In this document: piece after piece, positions 1 through 8,501 of the stretch
Position numbering within the stretch: position 1 is the stretch's first letter
Layout: every line of letters begins with the position of its first letter
From: Altibacter sp.
Lineage (GTDB): Bacteria; Bacteroidota; Bacteroidia; Flavobacteriales; Flavobacteriaceae
NCBI RefSeq assembly: GCF_019913785.1
Contig: NZ_JAIOHK010000034.1
Coordinates: forward strand, 1 to 53,864
DNA length: 53,864 nt
Direction: 5' to 3'
Position numbers and translations under genes: made by a program
The notes under the pieces: model-generated
Told to the model about the DNA's origin: nothing
Databases searched by the model: none
The model's input: only the letters and a program-made list of their open reading frames with translations

Positions 1-288
1 ATGGACCGACTCGTTATGTTCTTAACCAATAATGCCTCTATACAGGAAGTACTGTTCTTCCCCCAAATGCGACCCGAACGACGAATCGCCGCTGATATAG
101 CGCTCACTCAGGAGGAGAAGGACCTTTTCGAAATTCTAAAAAAGAACTCTCCCATTTCTTTGGAGGATCTAAAAACGCAATCCGGTCTTAGTAATAAAAA
201 GTGGGACAAGACTATTAAGCATCTTACCAAGAGCAAACTCGCCAAAGTGGAGAAGACCGCAGACGGATTAATGGTTGAAGTGATATAA
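1..288 (+). CDS. lysS: Lysyl-tRNA synthetase, C-terminal part (cut by window edge)
   Basis: The reading frame is open from base 1, so this is the 3' end of a longer gene and its first ATG is internal. The first residues (MDRLVMFLTNNASIQEVLFF, then PQMRPE) are motif 3 of class II lysyl-tRNA synthetase, which forms part of the ATP/aminoacyl-adenylate site and normally lies near the end of the enzyme. After it come about 65 residues, helical and charged with a winged-helix look. From memory, such C-terminal extensions occur on Bacteroidota LysRS. The enzyme charges tRNA-Lys in the cytoplasm. The start lies outside the window. Confidence 0.9.
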   Translation: MDRLVMFLTNNASIQEVLFFPQMRPERRIAADIALTQEEKDLFEILKKNSPISLEDLKTQSGLSNKKWDKTIKHLTKSKLAKVEKTADGLMVEVI

Positions 289-427
289 GCCGTATTTCAC
301 ACTTATTTTTAAAGGCATTTCTGATTATAGACACACAATTTATTGTGATAATTATTTATGAATCTGCCTTAGAAAATATTTTAGCTTTATATTAGCGGTC
401 TTTAATTTTCAAAAAACTAATTTTCCA

Positions 428-2593
428 ATGAAAAAATATCTATTGCTACTGGCTGTGGTTGTTGCATTTACACAGTCCTCGCTTACACAAAACAGCAAAG
501 AAAGTGTTGCTCAAACTTGGTTAAACCACAACATAACCGATGTGAAGACCAATCAGAGTTTTAATATGCTCCATAGCAGAGCGGGAAAATCGGGAGAGAC
601 TTTCAGATATTACCACACGGTTAATGGTGTGGAGGTGTTTGATTCCTCTATTGCCATTCACGTATCCAATAAAAATGAGGTGACCTATACTGCAAGTACC
701 TTTGACAGGACTGTAGAAACAATTGACACCACGCCAAATATTTCGGAGAACGATGCGCTAAATGCTGCAATCAACGCTCTGAATATTGAAGGAGTTATAT
801 CTCAAAAAGAAGTAAAATTGTACGTATACAATAAGCTTGACGAAACTAAATTGGTGTATCGGGTTACAATCAATTCGGAGAACTTAACCGGGCATTGGGA
901 AACCATTGTAGACGCAAAAACCAATCAAGTGCTTAGCACAAGAGATATTGCCATCTACGAGAATACCAAAGGAAAAGGGGCAGTAACAGAAGTACAACTA
1001 TTTAAGGAAAAGGGAAATATATTTCCTATGGCAAAGAACGCAGGAGCGTCTATGCTGGTTGATGGAACTGCCTTGGTGTTTGATCCGGATCCCTTGACCA
1101 AAACAACTAGTCTTTATGGCGGTAGCTATGTAGATGGGAATGATGCGACAAATGCACAACTGGATGCAGCCAGAACTGCTGTTACACTATATGACATCAG
1201 CTTTGATGGCGCTTTATATTCGTTAGAAGGACCATATGTAGAAATAGCGTCCATAGAAGCTCCCAACACCGGATTGTTTTCACAGGCATCTTCAGACTTT
1301 AGTTTTAACAGACAGGAGCAGGGCTTTGAAGCTGTAAATTGCTATCATCATATTGATCAAAGTTTTCGATGGATAAATGACGATTTGGGAATTCCATTAA
1401 CGTCTATTTATAATGGCGGAGTAATGCGTTATGACCCGCACGGTTTAAACGGTGCCGATAACTCCTATTATTCGGCTGGATCCTTAGTGTTTGGCGAGGG
1501 TGGCGTTGATGATGCGGAAGACATGGATGTCGTTTTACACGAACTGGGTCACGGACTGCATGATTTTGTCACCAATGGAAGTCTTTCCCAGGTACAAGGA
1601 TTAAGTGAAGGAACCGGCGACTACTGGGCAAATTCATATAAAAGAAGCTTAGGCTTTTGGACGCCAGCAGATGCATCGTACTACTATGTTTTTGGTTGGG
1701 ACGGACATAACCCATTTTGGGGAGGTCGTGTAACAAATTACGGCGCCATGTATCCGGGAGGACTTACGGGTTCCATCCATACAGACGGTCAAATCTGGGC
1801 GACCGTACTATTAGAAGTTTGGGAGATCATTGGAAGAGAAAAAACCGATGCTGCCGTTTTAGAAGGCTTGGCAATGACCAATAGTTCGACCAATCAACAA
1901 AACGCTGCCATTGCTGTACGGCAAGCAGCCATCGATATGAATTACAGCTGTGATGATATAGATGCCTTTACCGATCGATTTGAAGCTAGAGGCTATGTAT
2001 TACCTGTTTATAACTGTAGTTCGGCCTGTAATATTTCCGAAATAACCACTTCGAACCTATCGCCTTGTGATAATAATGGAACTAACGGTGACCCCTCTGA
2101 TGATTTCTTTACAGCCGATGTTACGGTTACATTTCAAAATGCAACGCTAACTGGCACACTCGATCTCACCGGAGACGGTACTGCTTCGATTTCAGTAGCT
2201 GGGTTAACATCACCACATACCTTTGTTGGTGTGGTGCTACCAGCCGATGGCGGCGCTATAAATCTTACGGCAACTTTTTCTGATGACGGTGCCTGTACGC
2301 TTACAGAATCGAATGCAGGAACAGCTCCAGATAGCTGTAGTGTTCTAGGAATTGGTGATATCGAAAATAACGTTGCTATTTCGATCTATCCAAACCCCGC
2401 TGATGACACTATTTTACTCCAAAATATTACTCAGGAATACAATGTGGCTATCTTCAACCTGTTAGGTCAAAAAGTTATGGACCAAACCGTAAACACCAAC
2501 GAAAATGCCATAAATGTGTCCGGTTTATCCATGGGAACGTATTTATTAAAGATTGACGGCTATAGTGACGTACTGAAATTTGTAAAAAAATAA
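428..2593 (+). CDS. Secreted zinc metalloprotease (M4/M36-like) with T9SS sorting domain
   Basis: The 721-residue precursor has an N-terminal signal peptide (about residues 1-20), then an FTP/PepSY-like inhibitory propeptide (about 30-175). The catalytic region carries HELGH at 371-375 and the probable third zinc ligand Glu394 in GLSEGTGD, a gluzincin arrangement as in thermolysin (M4) and fungalysin (M36). Two Cys-containing stretches near 525-610 may be a small beta domain. The last 75 or so residues (YPNPADD, FNLLGQKV, GTYLLKI, ending FVKK) are a type A T9SS C-terminal sorting domain. The protein should therefore cross the outer membrane by the Por system and be anchored or released. The gene is monocistronic, with a strong hairpin terminator just downstream. 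The exact peptidase family is not certain. Confidence 0.88.
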   Translation: MKKYLLLLAVVVAFTQSSLTQNSKESVAQTWLNHNITDVKTNQSFNMLHSRAGKSGETFRYYHTVNGVEVFDSSIAIHVSNKNEVTYTASTFDRTVETIDTTPNISENDALNAAINALNIEGVISQKEVKLYVYNKLDETKLVYRVTINSENLTGHWETIVDAKTNQVLSTRDIAIYENTKGKGAVTEVQLFKEKGNIFPMAKNAGASMLVDGTALVFDPDPLTKTTSLYGGSYVDGNDATNAQLDAARTAVTLYDISFDGALYSLEGPYVEIASIEAPNTGLFSQASSDFSFNRQEQGFEAVNCYHHIDQSFRWINDDLGIPLTSIYNGGVMRYDPHGLNGADNSYYSAGSLVFGEGGVDDAEDMDVVLHELGHGLHDFVTNGSLSQVQGLSEGTGDYWANSYKRSLGFWTPADASYYYVFGWDGHNPFWGGRVTNYGAMYPGGLTGSIHTDGQIWATVLLEVWEIIGREKTDAAVLEGLAMTNSSTNQQNAAIAVRQAAIDMNYSCDDIDAFTDRFEARGYVLPVYNCSSACNISEITTSNLSPCDNNGTNGDPSDDFFTADVTVTFQNATLTGTLDLTGDGTASISVAGLTSPHTFVGVVLPADGGAINLTATFSDDGACTLTESNAGTAPDSCSVLGIGDIENNVAISIYPNPADDTILLQNITQEYNVAIFNLLGQKVMDQTVNTNENAINVSGLSMGTYLLKIDGYSDVLKFVKK

Positions 2594-2621
2594 CGGGGTC
2601 AAACTAAATAACGAATTAAAG

Positions 2622-2648
2622 GAGCCGCTAACTGCGGCTCTTTTTTTT
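2622..2648 (+). terminator. Rho-independent terminator after the metalloprotease gene
   Basis: A perfect 7-bp stem (GAGCCGC / GCGGCTC) with a 5-nt loop is followed by eight T residues, starting 29 bases past the stop codon of the metalloprotease. Confidence 0.92.
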
Positions 2649-2667
2649 AACTAAATTTTAATTTTTT

Positions 2668-2700
2668 TATTTGATATATCAATTATATTTACATCAAATA
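2668..2700. promoter_or_regulatory. Candidate MarR operator upstream of the marR-S41 pair
   Basis: Arms TATTTGAT (2668-2675) and ATCAAATA (2693-2700) are exact inverted repeats. The left arm also begins a perfect 12-bp palindrome TTGATATATCAA (2671-2682). A TATATTTA sequence inside it (2684-2691) resembles the Bacteroidota -7 element TAnnTTTG. The site ends 7 bases before the MarR start codon. Paired dyads at this place usually mean autoregulation by the adjacent MarR protein; binding here is inferred. Confidence 0.5.
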
Positions 2701-2707
2701 AGAAAAA

Positions 2708-3145
2708 ATGCATATTCCATTACCATCGGAAACTGTTTTTCATACCATCGAACGCAGTATTAAAGAGTATCGTAAATTCTCGCAAAGGAATATTTCTGAA
2801 GTGATTCCCGATATTACTATCGATCAAGGGATGATCCTACTATTTCTAGACAGATATCCCGAATTGTCACAAAAAGAAATAGCAGAACTGATCTTTAGAG
2901 ACAATGCGTCCATGACGCGTATGATAAATATTATGGTTAAAAACAATTATATCAATCGATCCATTAACGAACAGGACCGCAGAAGGTTTCATCTTGTTAT
3001 TACCCCCAAGGGTAAGGAGGTACTATTGAAGTTGCCCCCCATTATACTGAATAATCGAGCCCAATCACTCGAAGGTATATCCGCGGAAGAGCAACTCCAA
3101 TTGATGACTATCCTTAACAAGATATTGAACAACTGCACAAATTAA
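2708..3145 (+). CDS. MarR-family transcriptional regulator
   Basis: The 145-residue protein has the MarR winged-helix layout: an N-terminal dimerisation helix, a DNA-binding core at about 45-110 (QKEIAELIFRDNASMTRMI recognition region, then the wing NEQDRRRFHLVITPKG), and a C-terminal helix ending ILNKILNN. It follows a dyad-rich promoter region and lies 7 bases upstream of the S41 peptidase gene, so the two are probably co-transcribed and self-regulated. The ligand is unknown. Confidence 0.9.
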   Translation: MHIPLPSETVFHTIERSIKEYRKFSQRNISEVIPDITIDQGMILLFLDRYPELSQKEIAELIFRDNASMTRMINIMVKNNYINRSINEQDRRRFHLVITPKGKEVLLKLPPIILNNRAQSLEGISAEEQLQLMTILNKILNNCTN

Positions 3146-3152
3146 AAACCCT

Positions 3153-4487
3153 ATGAACAGAGTAATCATTTACATCGTAACCGCAATAGCGCTACTATTG
3201 CTTCAAACTGCCAAACTATTTGCGCAAAGTGAGAACAATTCACTTTCGGTCAAGGAAAAAAGTGAAGTTGTAGACTCGGTAAGCAGTAAGCTAAATGCTA
3301 ATTATGTCTTTCCGGAAGTCGCTAAAAAAATGGCCGATAAGCTCAAAGAAAATGTACGCGCCGGTGCGTATACCAAAATTGTAGAACCACAGGAATTTGC
3401 CAATCAGCTTACACAAGATTTGCAATCTGTTAGTAATGACAAACACATTAGAGTGGGTTTTGATCCTCAAGGCATTGCCGAACAACAACAGGCGGTCACT
3501 GCCGAAGACAGTGTGACGTTCTTAAACCGATATATTGCAAATTTAAAGCGAAATAATTTTGGATTTCAAGAAGTTAAAATGCTCGGCGGAAACGTAGGCT
3601 ATTTAGATTTGAGAAGCTTTTCAAATGTCACCTATGCTGGGGAAACCGCTGTAGCCGCGATGAACTTTTTAAGCAACGCCGATGCCATTATAATCGATCT
3701 TAGATATAACGGAGGAGGAAGCCCGGCAATGATTCAATTAATAACAAGTTACCTCTTTGGTCCGGAGCCTGTGCATCTAAATAATTTTTACTGGCGACCT
3801 AGTGATAGTAATTCCCAAACCTGGACATTACCGCATGTGTCAGGGAAACGCAGCCCAGACACGCCTGTGTATGTGCTTACCAGTGGAAGTACCTTTTCGG
3901 CAGCAGAGGAATTCAGTTATAATTTAAAGAACTTAGAGCGTGCCACTTTGGTGGGTGAGACCACAGGAGGTGGCGCACATCCCGGAGGTACCATTACTGC
4001 CACCGATCGTTTTACGGTTTGGGTTCCCACCGGAAGAGCGATAAACCCTATCACCAATACAAATTGGGAAGGCACTGGTGTTTCCCCACATATCGCAGTT
4101 CCCGCTAAAGATGCATTGACCGTAGCGCATATGAATGCTTTGGAAATGTTGGTAGAGAAATATAAAAATGACGAACTCGCTCATTTTTACAAATGGCCCA
4201 TTGCTGCGCTGAAATTAGAAAAGAACCCTATCACCCTAAAAGAAAGCACGCTTAAAAAATATGTCGGCACATACGGTCCTAGAGTGGTTACCATTGAAAA
4301 TGGCCAACTATACTACCAAAGAGGAACAGGAATTAAATACAACCTTATTCCATACAGTGAAAATGAGTTTATACTCGATGGTTTGGATTATTTCAGAATA
4401 AAATTTATTTCAGAAAACAACAAGGTGGTGGCCTTAGAAGGTCTGTACAACGATGGGAGAACCGATAAAAATGTGAGAAGTAAGTAA
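3153..4487 (+). CDS. S41-family (IRBP/C-terminal-processing type) peptidase, secreted
   Basis: The protein has 444 residues and a signal peptide ending around residue 24 (FAQ). The N-terminal helical region (30-110) resembles the IRBP-type S41 N-terminal domain. The core contains IIIDLRYNGGGSP and then TSGSTFSAAEEF, with Ser249 as the likely nucleophile. Further on is GETTGGGAHPGG, also typical of the family. The last 90 residues (from about 355, KYVGTYG...) resemble the DUF3471-type tail often attached to secreted hydrolases. It probably acts in the periplasm or at the cell surface. Co-transcription with the MarR gene suggests inducible expression; the substrate is unknown. Confidence 0.88.
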   Translation: MNRVIIYIVTAIALLLLQTAKLFAQSENNSLSVKEKSEVVDSVSSKLNANYVFPEVAKKMADKLKENVRAGAYTKIVEPQEFANQLTQDLQSVSNDKHIRVGFDPQGIAEQQQAVTAEDSVTFLNRYIANLKRNNFGFQEVKMLGGNVGYLDLRSFSNVTYAGETAVAAMNFLSNADAIIIDLRYNGGGSPAMIQLITSYLFGPEPVHLNNFYWRPSDSNSQTWTLPHVSGKRSPDTPVYVLTSGSTFSAAEEFSYNLKNLERATLVGETTGGGAHPGGTITATDRFTVWVPTGRAINPITNTNWEGTGVSPHIAVPAKDALTVAHMNALEMLVEKYKNDELAHFYKWPIAALKLEKNPITLKESTLKKYVGTYGPRVVTIENGQLYYQRGTGIKYNLIPYSENEFILDGLDYFRIKFISENNKVVALEGLYNDGRTDKNVRSK

Positions 4488-4488
4488 A

Positions 4489-4527
4489 AAACACCGCCCT
4501 TGATTCAAACGAACCAAGAACGGTGTT
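4489..4527 (-). terminator. Hairpin between convergent genes, probable terminator
   Basis: Arms AACACCG and CGGTGTT, with an inner CTTG/CAAG pair, enclose a 12-nt loop, with one 2x2 mismatch. On the minus strand the stem runs into a T-rich tract (complement of AGTAAAAA), which suits termination of the minus-strand gene ending at 4584. The T tract on the plus side is poor. Confidence 0.5.
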
Positions 4528-4583
4528 ACCACCAACCTAAATTTTTATATCCTCCTCTCCATATGGAGAGAATGTATGAGGAA

Positions 4584-5888
4584 TTACTCGCCTACCTTAC
4601 GCAGGTATTCAATGTCGTTTTCAACGGTAAGCAGCAATAAACTAGTTGCCGTACAAAACACAGGGCTTGTAATACAGTGGTGCCCATTCCAACTTCCGTC
4701 GTTATTTTGAATTTTCAGAATACGCCCGCTCATATCATCGTACCATTTTTTCCAGTCCTTATCTTTATTAACGGCCAAGGATTCTCCAGTTTGCAAAAAG
4801 CTCAGGAATTCCTCTCCCCCATTGTTTCCAAATCCGTTTAGGACATCTTGTCGCTGAGCAGTGGCTTTGGCAGCGTTATACACATTATAAGAGGCATTGT
4901 ACTCCATAGCCTCCTCTTCCGAATACCCGGATTTCATCAGGTTGTCGACTGTTACCGGGGCATCTCTGTCCAGTTTTCCGGCTTTCTTGGCCTTGTTCAG
5001 GGCTTCTTCAGCCTTACGCGCTTCTTTGGCACTGGCACGCACACTCCCGCTAACGGCATACAGCATAACCCCTGCGCCATCGGCCGTATTTACATCTCCT
5101 GTCTTTTCGTCGAAATTATCCTTCTGATACGTACGGGTTCTATCCAATACTTCTTTATCTACCTCAGCGCCAACAGCATCGGCTGCTTCTAATGCGCTAT
5201 TGGCCAAACCGCTTTGCAATACACCGGCCCATCCCGCACCATTTTGTCTTCCCATGGCGTCTGTGCCTTGTTGAATCTTGGCAACACAAATATCCAAACA
5301 ACGTGCGACTCTCTTTTTGTCGACCCCTTCTAAATTTCTATCCAATAAATTGGAAAAGAATTGGGCCGTAAGCACTGCATCAATATTCTGACCCAATTTT
5401 GTTTGAATCTGCGTATTGCGCACTTCTGTGATATAGGGGTTATCTTTGGGTGTGTCCTCTACCGTTTCCAACAAATAATTGATAGCCTGTTTAAGATTTT
5501 TTGAATACACTCCTTTTTTAACGGTATTTCCGCTACGCATAAAAGCCATTCCTACCATGGCAGTGGTTGCTGGATCTGCTTTTACCGCATGGGGATCAAG
5601 AATATCCTGCGCACTGTGGCTTCCTGCGCCGTAGCCACCATTGGGCAATTGTGCTTTCGAAAGCCATGAGAGTCCGTCACGGACCGACATATTTAAATTT
5701 TCATCGTTCTTATAAATATTAAAATCTTCAGAAGATTGTTCGCCCATAACGGTCATAAATACACAACCGTCGATGGGTTTCAGCACACGTGCTGTTTCAC
5801 TGTACATGTCAGTTTCGGAATTGAATACCGAAAAAAAAGCGCCTGCTATAAATAGTGGTACCGCAACTAAAAGCAATTTTGTTTTCAT
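4584..5888 (-). CDS. Secreted alpha/alpha-toroid (prenyltransferase/squalene-oxidase repeat-like) protein
   Basis: The 434-residue protein has an N-terminal signal or membrane anchor (about 1-25). Motifs SWLSKAQLPNGGYGAG (about 75-90), ATTAMVGMAFMRSG and the final IQNNDGSWNGHHC...ATSLLLLTVE match the helix-turn pattern of the (alpha/alpha)6 toroids of terpene cyclases and prenyltransferases. A Lys/Ala-rich helical insert lies around 290-335. I see no clear DxDD cyclase motif, so it need not be an enzyme; structural or sensing relatives exist in Bacteroidota. No partner genes are adjacent: it is convergent with the S41 gene and divergent from the cytochrome gene. The function is unassigned. 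Confidence 0.65.
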   Translation of the reverse strand: MKTKLLLVAVPLFIAGAFFSVFNSETDMYSETARVLKPIDGCVFMTVMGEQSSEDFNIYKNDENLNMSVRDGLSWLSKAQLPNGGYGAGSHSAQDILDPHAVKADPATTAMVGMAFMRSGNTVKKGVYSKNLKQAINYLLETVEDTPKDNPYITEVRNTQIQTKLGQNIDAVLTAQFFSNLLDRNLEGVDKKRVARCLDICVAKIQQGTDAMGRQNGAGWAGVLQSGLANSALEAADAVGAEVDKEVLDRTRTYQKDNFDEKTGDVNTADGAGVMLYAVSGSVRASAKEARKAEEALNKAKKAGKLDRDAPVTVDNLMKSGYSEEEAMEYNASYNVYNAAKATAQRQDVLNGFGNNGGEEFLSFLQTGESLAVNKDKDWKKWYDDMSGRILKIQNNDGSWNGHHCITSPVFCTATSLLLLTVENDIEYLRKVGE

Positions 5889-6153
5889 CTTTATTTGATA
5901 TTTGTTAAAAAGGAAGAAGGAATGCCCTTAAGAACATCTTCCTTTGATTTGTATATTAGCATTGGGCATTTCACAATATGATTTTTAAATTTCTATCGAA
6001 ACTAATTCAGACAATAGGTTAAAAAAAAGCCCGTTTAGGGAGTAGGCTGTTTCAGTGAGGGAACCGCAATACTATGGAAGGATTCTTTTTTTTTCGAAAG
6101 GAACCGCATGGTTTCTTCCAAATTTTTTACTTTAGACCAAAATATAAATACCC

Positions 6154-7419
6154 ATGAAAAAATTATACCTACTAATGCTAGTAATAGGTCTTGTACTCGT
6201 CAACGCATGTGGCAGTGATGACAATGGTAATGGCACAGATTCAGAAAGTCCTTCCGCTCCACTAAATTTAATAGCTTCAAACGTTTCGGATACTTCACTA
6301 GAGCTTAGTTGGACAGCTTCTACAGACAATACAGCGGTTACCGGATATCGTCTATATGAAGAAATTTCGGGTAATGTGACTCCGCTTGGTGGATCTACCA
6401 CAACTTATATGGTAACCGGTTTGACTCCTTCAACACCTTATAAATTTTACGTTACGGCCATAGACGCTGCCGGAAACGAATCTTCTCAAAGTAATACGGT
6501 TGAAATTTCTACCGATGAAGCGCCGCTTGAGTTTCTTACCAATCTTTCAGAAATGGGGATATTTACCGGAGACCTGGTGAATTTAGAGCCCGCCGAAAAC
6601 GTGCAATTATACGAACTGAACAGTACGCTATTTACAGATTATGCAGCCAAGCAACGTTTGATCCGTTTCCCCGAAGGTCAAGCCATGCGGTATAATAACA
6701 GTGACCAATTTCCGGTATTTCCAGACAACACCCTTATGGCCAAAACATTTTTTTATTATATAAACGATCAGGATCCGGGTCAGGGAAAGCAGATCATTGA
6801 AACGCGGCTTCTATTAAAAATTGAAGGAGCTTGGCAAGTAGGTAACTATGTCTGGAATGCGTCGCAGACCGAGGCTACCTATCGAGAAACAGGAAGTGAA
6901 ATTCCAATAAGCTATATCGATGGCAATGGCGATACACAAAATGTGGATTATCAAATTCCTTCGAAAGCGGACTGTATTATCTGTCATAGCAATTCGAACA
7001 CTATTATCCCTATTGGTCCGAAGTTGCGTACCATGAATTTTGTACCTAGCTATACCAATATGAATCAGCTGGAATACTTTAAGGCAAATGGTTTGTTGGA
7101 AGGATTAGGAAGTGCTAGTAGTATTTCGGTCTTGCCCGACTGGACCAACGATGTTTTATACACCCTTGAAGAACGAGCTCGTGGTTATATTGATATTAAC
7201 TGTGCACATTGCCACCAGCCCGGAGGAGCTGTAACCAATTTTAATATTGATTTTCAATATGAAACTCCTTATGCCGACACAGGTATTTACCCGAATAGAG
7301 GTGAAATAGAAATGCGTATTCAAAGCACTTTGCCCTCGTATAGAATGCCACAACTGGGACGCACTGTTGTACATGAGGAGGCTGTAGCCGTATTAATTGC
7401 CTATTTAGATACGCTTTAG
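6154..7419 (+). CDS. Diheme c-type cytochrome lipoprotein (SO2930-like) with fibronectin type III domain
   Basis: The 421-residue precursor has a lipoprotein signal (VLVNACGSDDNG; Cys at about 19) followed by an Asp/Asn/Gly linker, as in surface or outer-membrane lipoproteins of this phylum. Residues about 33-120 form an FN3 domain (SAPLNLIASNVSDTSLELSW, ending SNTVEIST). The C-terminal part has two heme c attachment motifs, CIICH and CAHCH, with the layout of the SO2930 family of diheme cytochromes. The heme must be attached outside the cytoplasmic membrane. A role in electron transfer at the cell surface is likely, but the donor and acceptor are unknown. The gene is monocistronic and followed by a strong terminator. 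Confidence 0.82.
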   Translation: MKKLYLLMLVIGLVLVNACGSDDNGNGTDSESPSAPLNLIASNVSDTSLELSWTASTDNTAVTGYRLYEEISGNVTPLGGSTTTYMVTGLTPSTPYKFYVTAIDAAGNESSQSNTVEISTDEAPLEFLTNLSEMGIFTGDLVNLEPAENVQLYELNSTLFTDYAAKQRLIRFPEGQAMRYNNSDQFPVFPDNTLMAKTFFYYINDQDPGQGKQIIETRLLLKIEGAWQVGNYVWNASQTEATYRETGSEIPISYIDGNGDTQNVDYQIPSKADCIICHSNSNTIIPIGPKLRTMNFVPSYTNMNQLEYFKANGLLEGLGSASSISVLPDWTNDVLYTLEERARGYIDINCAHCHQPGGAVTNFNIDFQYETPYADTGIYPNRGEIEMRIQSTLPSYRMPQLGRTVVHEEAVAVLIAYLDTL

Positions 7420-7439
7420 AATCTTTCAGATACTGATAC

Positions 7440-7465
7440 AAGCTGCCAATAGGCAGCTTTTTTTA
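7440..7465 (+). terminator. Rho-independent terminator after the cytochrome gene
   Basis: An 8-bp stem AAGCTGCC / GGCAGCTT with a 4-nt loop AATA runs into a T tract, 20 bases beyond the stop codon. Confidence 0.92.
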
Positions 7466-7495
7466 TTTCAGAAGATTAACAAATTATTAATACAA

Positions 7496-7514
7496 ACCGT
7501 TTAAACCAAACGGT
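7496..7514. promoter_or_regulatory. Perfect inverted repeat upstream of the Spy-like gene
   Basis: Arms ACCGTTT and AAACGGT are separated by AAACC. The repeat is 46 bases upstream of the chosen start of the Spy-like gene and after the previous terminator, so it is well placed for an operator. The regulator is not identifiable in this window. Confidence 0.35.
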
Positions 7515-7559
7515 ATTCCACGTGTCAAAACCTTGATGAACTTTAAAAAAATAAATACT

Positions 7560-8012
7560 ATGAAAAACTTAATAATGATCGTCGTACTTCTTTTCGGCTT
7601 TAGTGTAGTTGCTCAAAATCCTAAAATGGAGAAAAGGCAAAACAAAAAAGAAATGCATCAGAAGATGAAGGACATGACACCCGAGCAGGTTGCCGCATTG
7701 CGCACCAAACAAATGACACTGCAGCTAGATCTTACCGAAGCACAACAAATTCAAATTGAAAAATTAGAACTGGAACGTGCAAAAAATCGCAAGACTCGAT
7801 TCGAAAGCAAAAAAGAGCGTGCCGAGCTAACAGCAGATGAAATGGCCGCAAAGAAAATGGCGATGTTGGATGAACAGATCGAGATGAAAAAGCAAATGAA
7901 GTCGATTTTGACCGAAACACAATTTCAGAAATGGGAAAAAAGTGTTCAAAACAAAAGGGGGCACGGAAAACGCAAACATGCCGATAAAGGAAACGGACCT
8001 CGTAATAATTAG
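7560..8012 (+). CDS. Spy/CpxP-like periplasmic protein with LTxxQ motifs
   Basis: I start at 7560 (MKNLIMIVVLLFGFSVVAQ), which gives a clean signal peptide and 150 residues; an ATG at 7533 would add nine residues before the signal. The mature part is highly charged and helical (many Lys, Glu, Met) and carries LTEAQ and LTETQ, the hallmark of the Spy/CpxP chaperone and metal-stress family. The C-terminus is basic and His-rich (RGHGKRKHADKGNGPRNN). It probably binds unfolded proteins or metal in the periplasm. A palindrome lies upstream and a second LTxxQ-type gene follows. Confidence 0.72.
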   Translation: MKNLIMIVVLLFGFSVVAQNPKMEKRQNKKEMHQKMKDMTPEQVAALRTKQMTLQLDLTEAQQIQIEKLELERAKNRKTRFESKKERAELTADEMAAKKMAMLDEQIEMKKQMKSILTETQFQKWEKSVQNKRGHGKRKHADKGNGPRNN

Positions 8013-8094
8013 CAAAAAATGTTTTTTGGCCTAGTTCTTGGTAAATTGTTTCTAAAATAGTTACATTAGTAACCTTAAATTAAATTTTGAAACG

Positions 8095-8448
8095 ATGAAA
8101 AATTTATTCAAATTGACAGCTCTTGTATTTGTACTTTTCTTAGGAATGAATACGATGCATGCACAGACTTTAACCCAAACGGACCAAGACAGACCAGAAG
8201 TGGTAGCCAAAGCCATTGCTGAAAAACTTACGTCAGAATTAGGACTGAACGGGGATCAACAACGTGCATTGTTTAGAGCGTATACAGCCAATGAATCAAA
8301 TTACAGAAAATACGTCAATGGACAGGATCCCAAAGATGCTGCGGTAATTGCAAACAAGAAGAAATACGATGACGTCTTAAAGGAAAATGTGAAAAAAGCC
8401 TTGACCGATGCGCAGTATAAGAAATGGTTGAGTTTACAAAAAATGTAG
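8095..8448 (+). CDS. Small secreted LTxxQ-like helical protein
   Basis: The product is 117 residues with a signal peptide ending at about residue 23 (MHAQ). The mature part has two helix segments with LGLNGDQQ and LTDAQYKKW, variants of the LTxxQ motif in its upstream neighbour, so the two are probably distant relatives with a periplasmic stress or chaperone-like role. An 82-base gap lacking an obvious terminator separates them. The gene ends at a strong hairpin shared with the convergent hemL gene. The specific function is unknown. Confidence 0.7.
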   Translation: MKNLFKLTALVFVLFLGMNTMHAQTLTQTDQDRPEVVAKAIAEKLTSELGLNGDQQRALFRAYTANESNYRKYVNGQDPKDAAVIANKKKYDDVLKENVKKALTDAQYKKWLSLQKM

Positions 8449-8466
8449 CTGAGCCTATTAAAATTG

Positions 8467-8501
8467 AAAACCTCCAAAATTAAATTTTTGGAGGTTTTTT
8501 T
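8467..8501. terminator. Bidirectional terminator between the LTxxQ gene and hemL
   Basis: Stem CCTCCAAAA / TTTTGGAGG is flanked by A4 on the left and T7 on the right, so it can work for both converging units. It abuts and slightly overlaps the hemL stop codon. Confidence 0.9.

Noticed and set aside
4848-5192. Open frames on the plus strand opposite the toroid gene (also many similar frames opposite hemL, E1, E2 and paaZ)
   Set aside because: They are shadows of strong genes on the other strand, have no recognisable domains and no plausible starts or spacing.
6052-6110. Direct repeat GGGAACCGCA / GGAACCGCA 40 bases apart before the cytochrome gene
   Set aside because: Only nine bases are shared and there is no known regulatory match; not enough to call a site.
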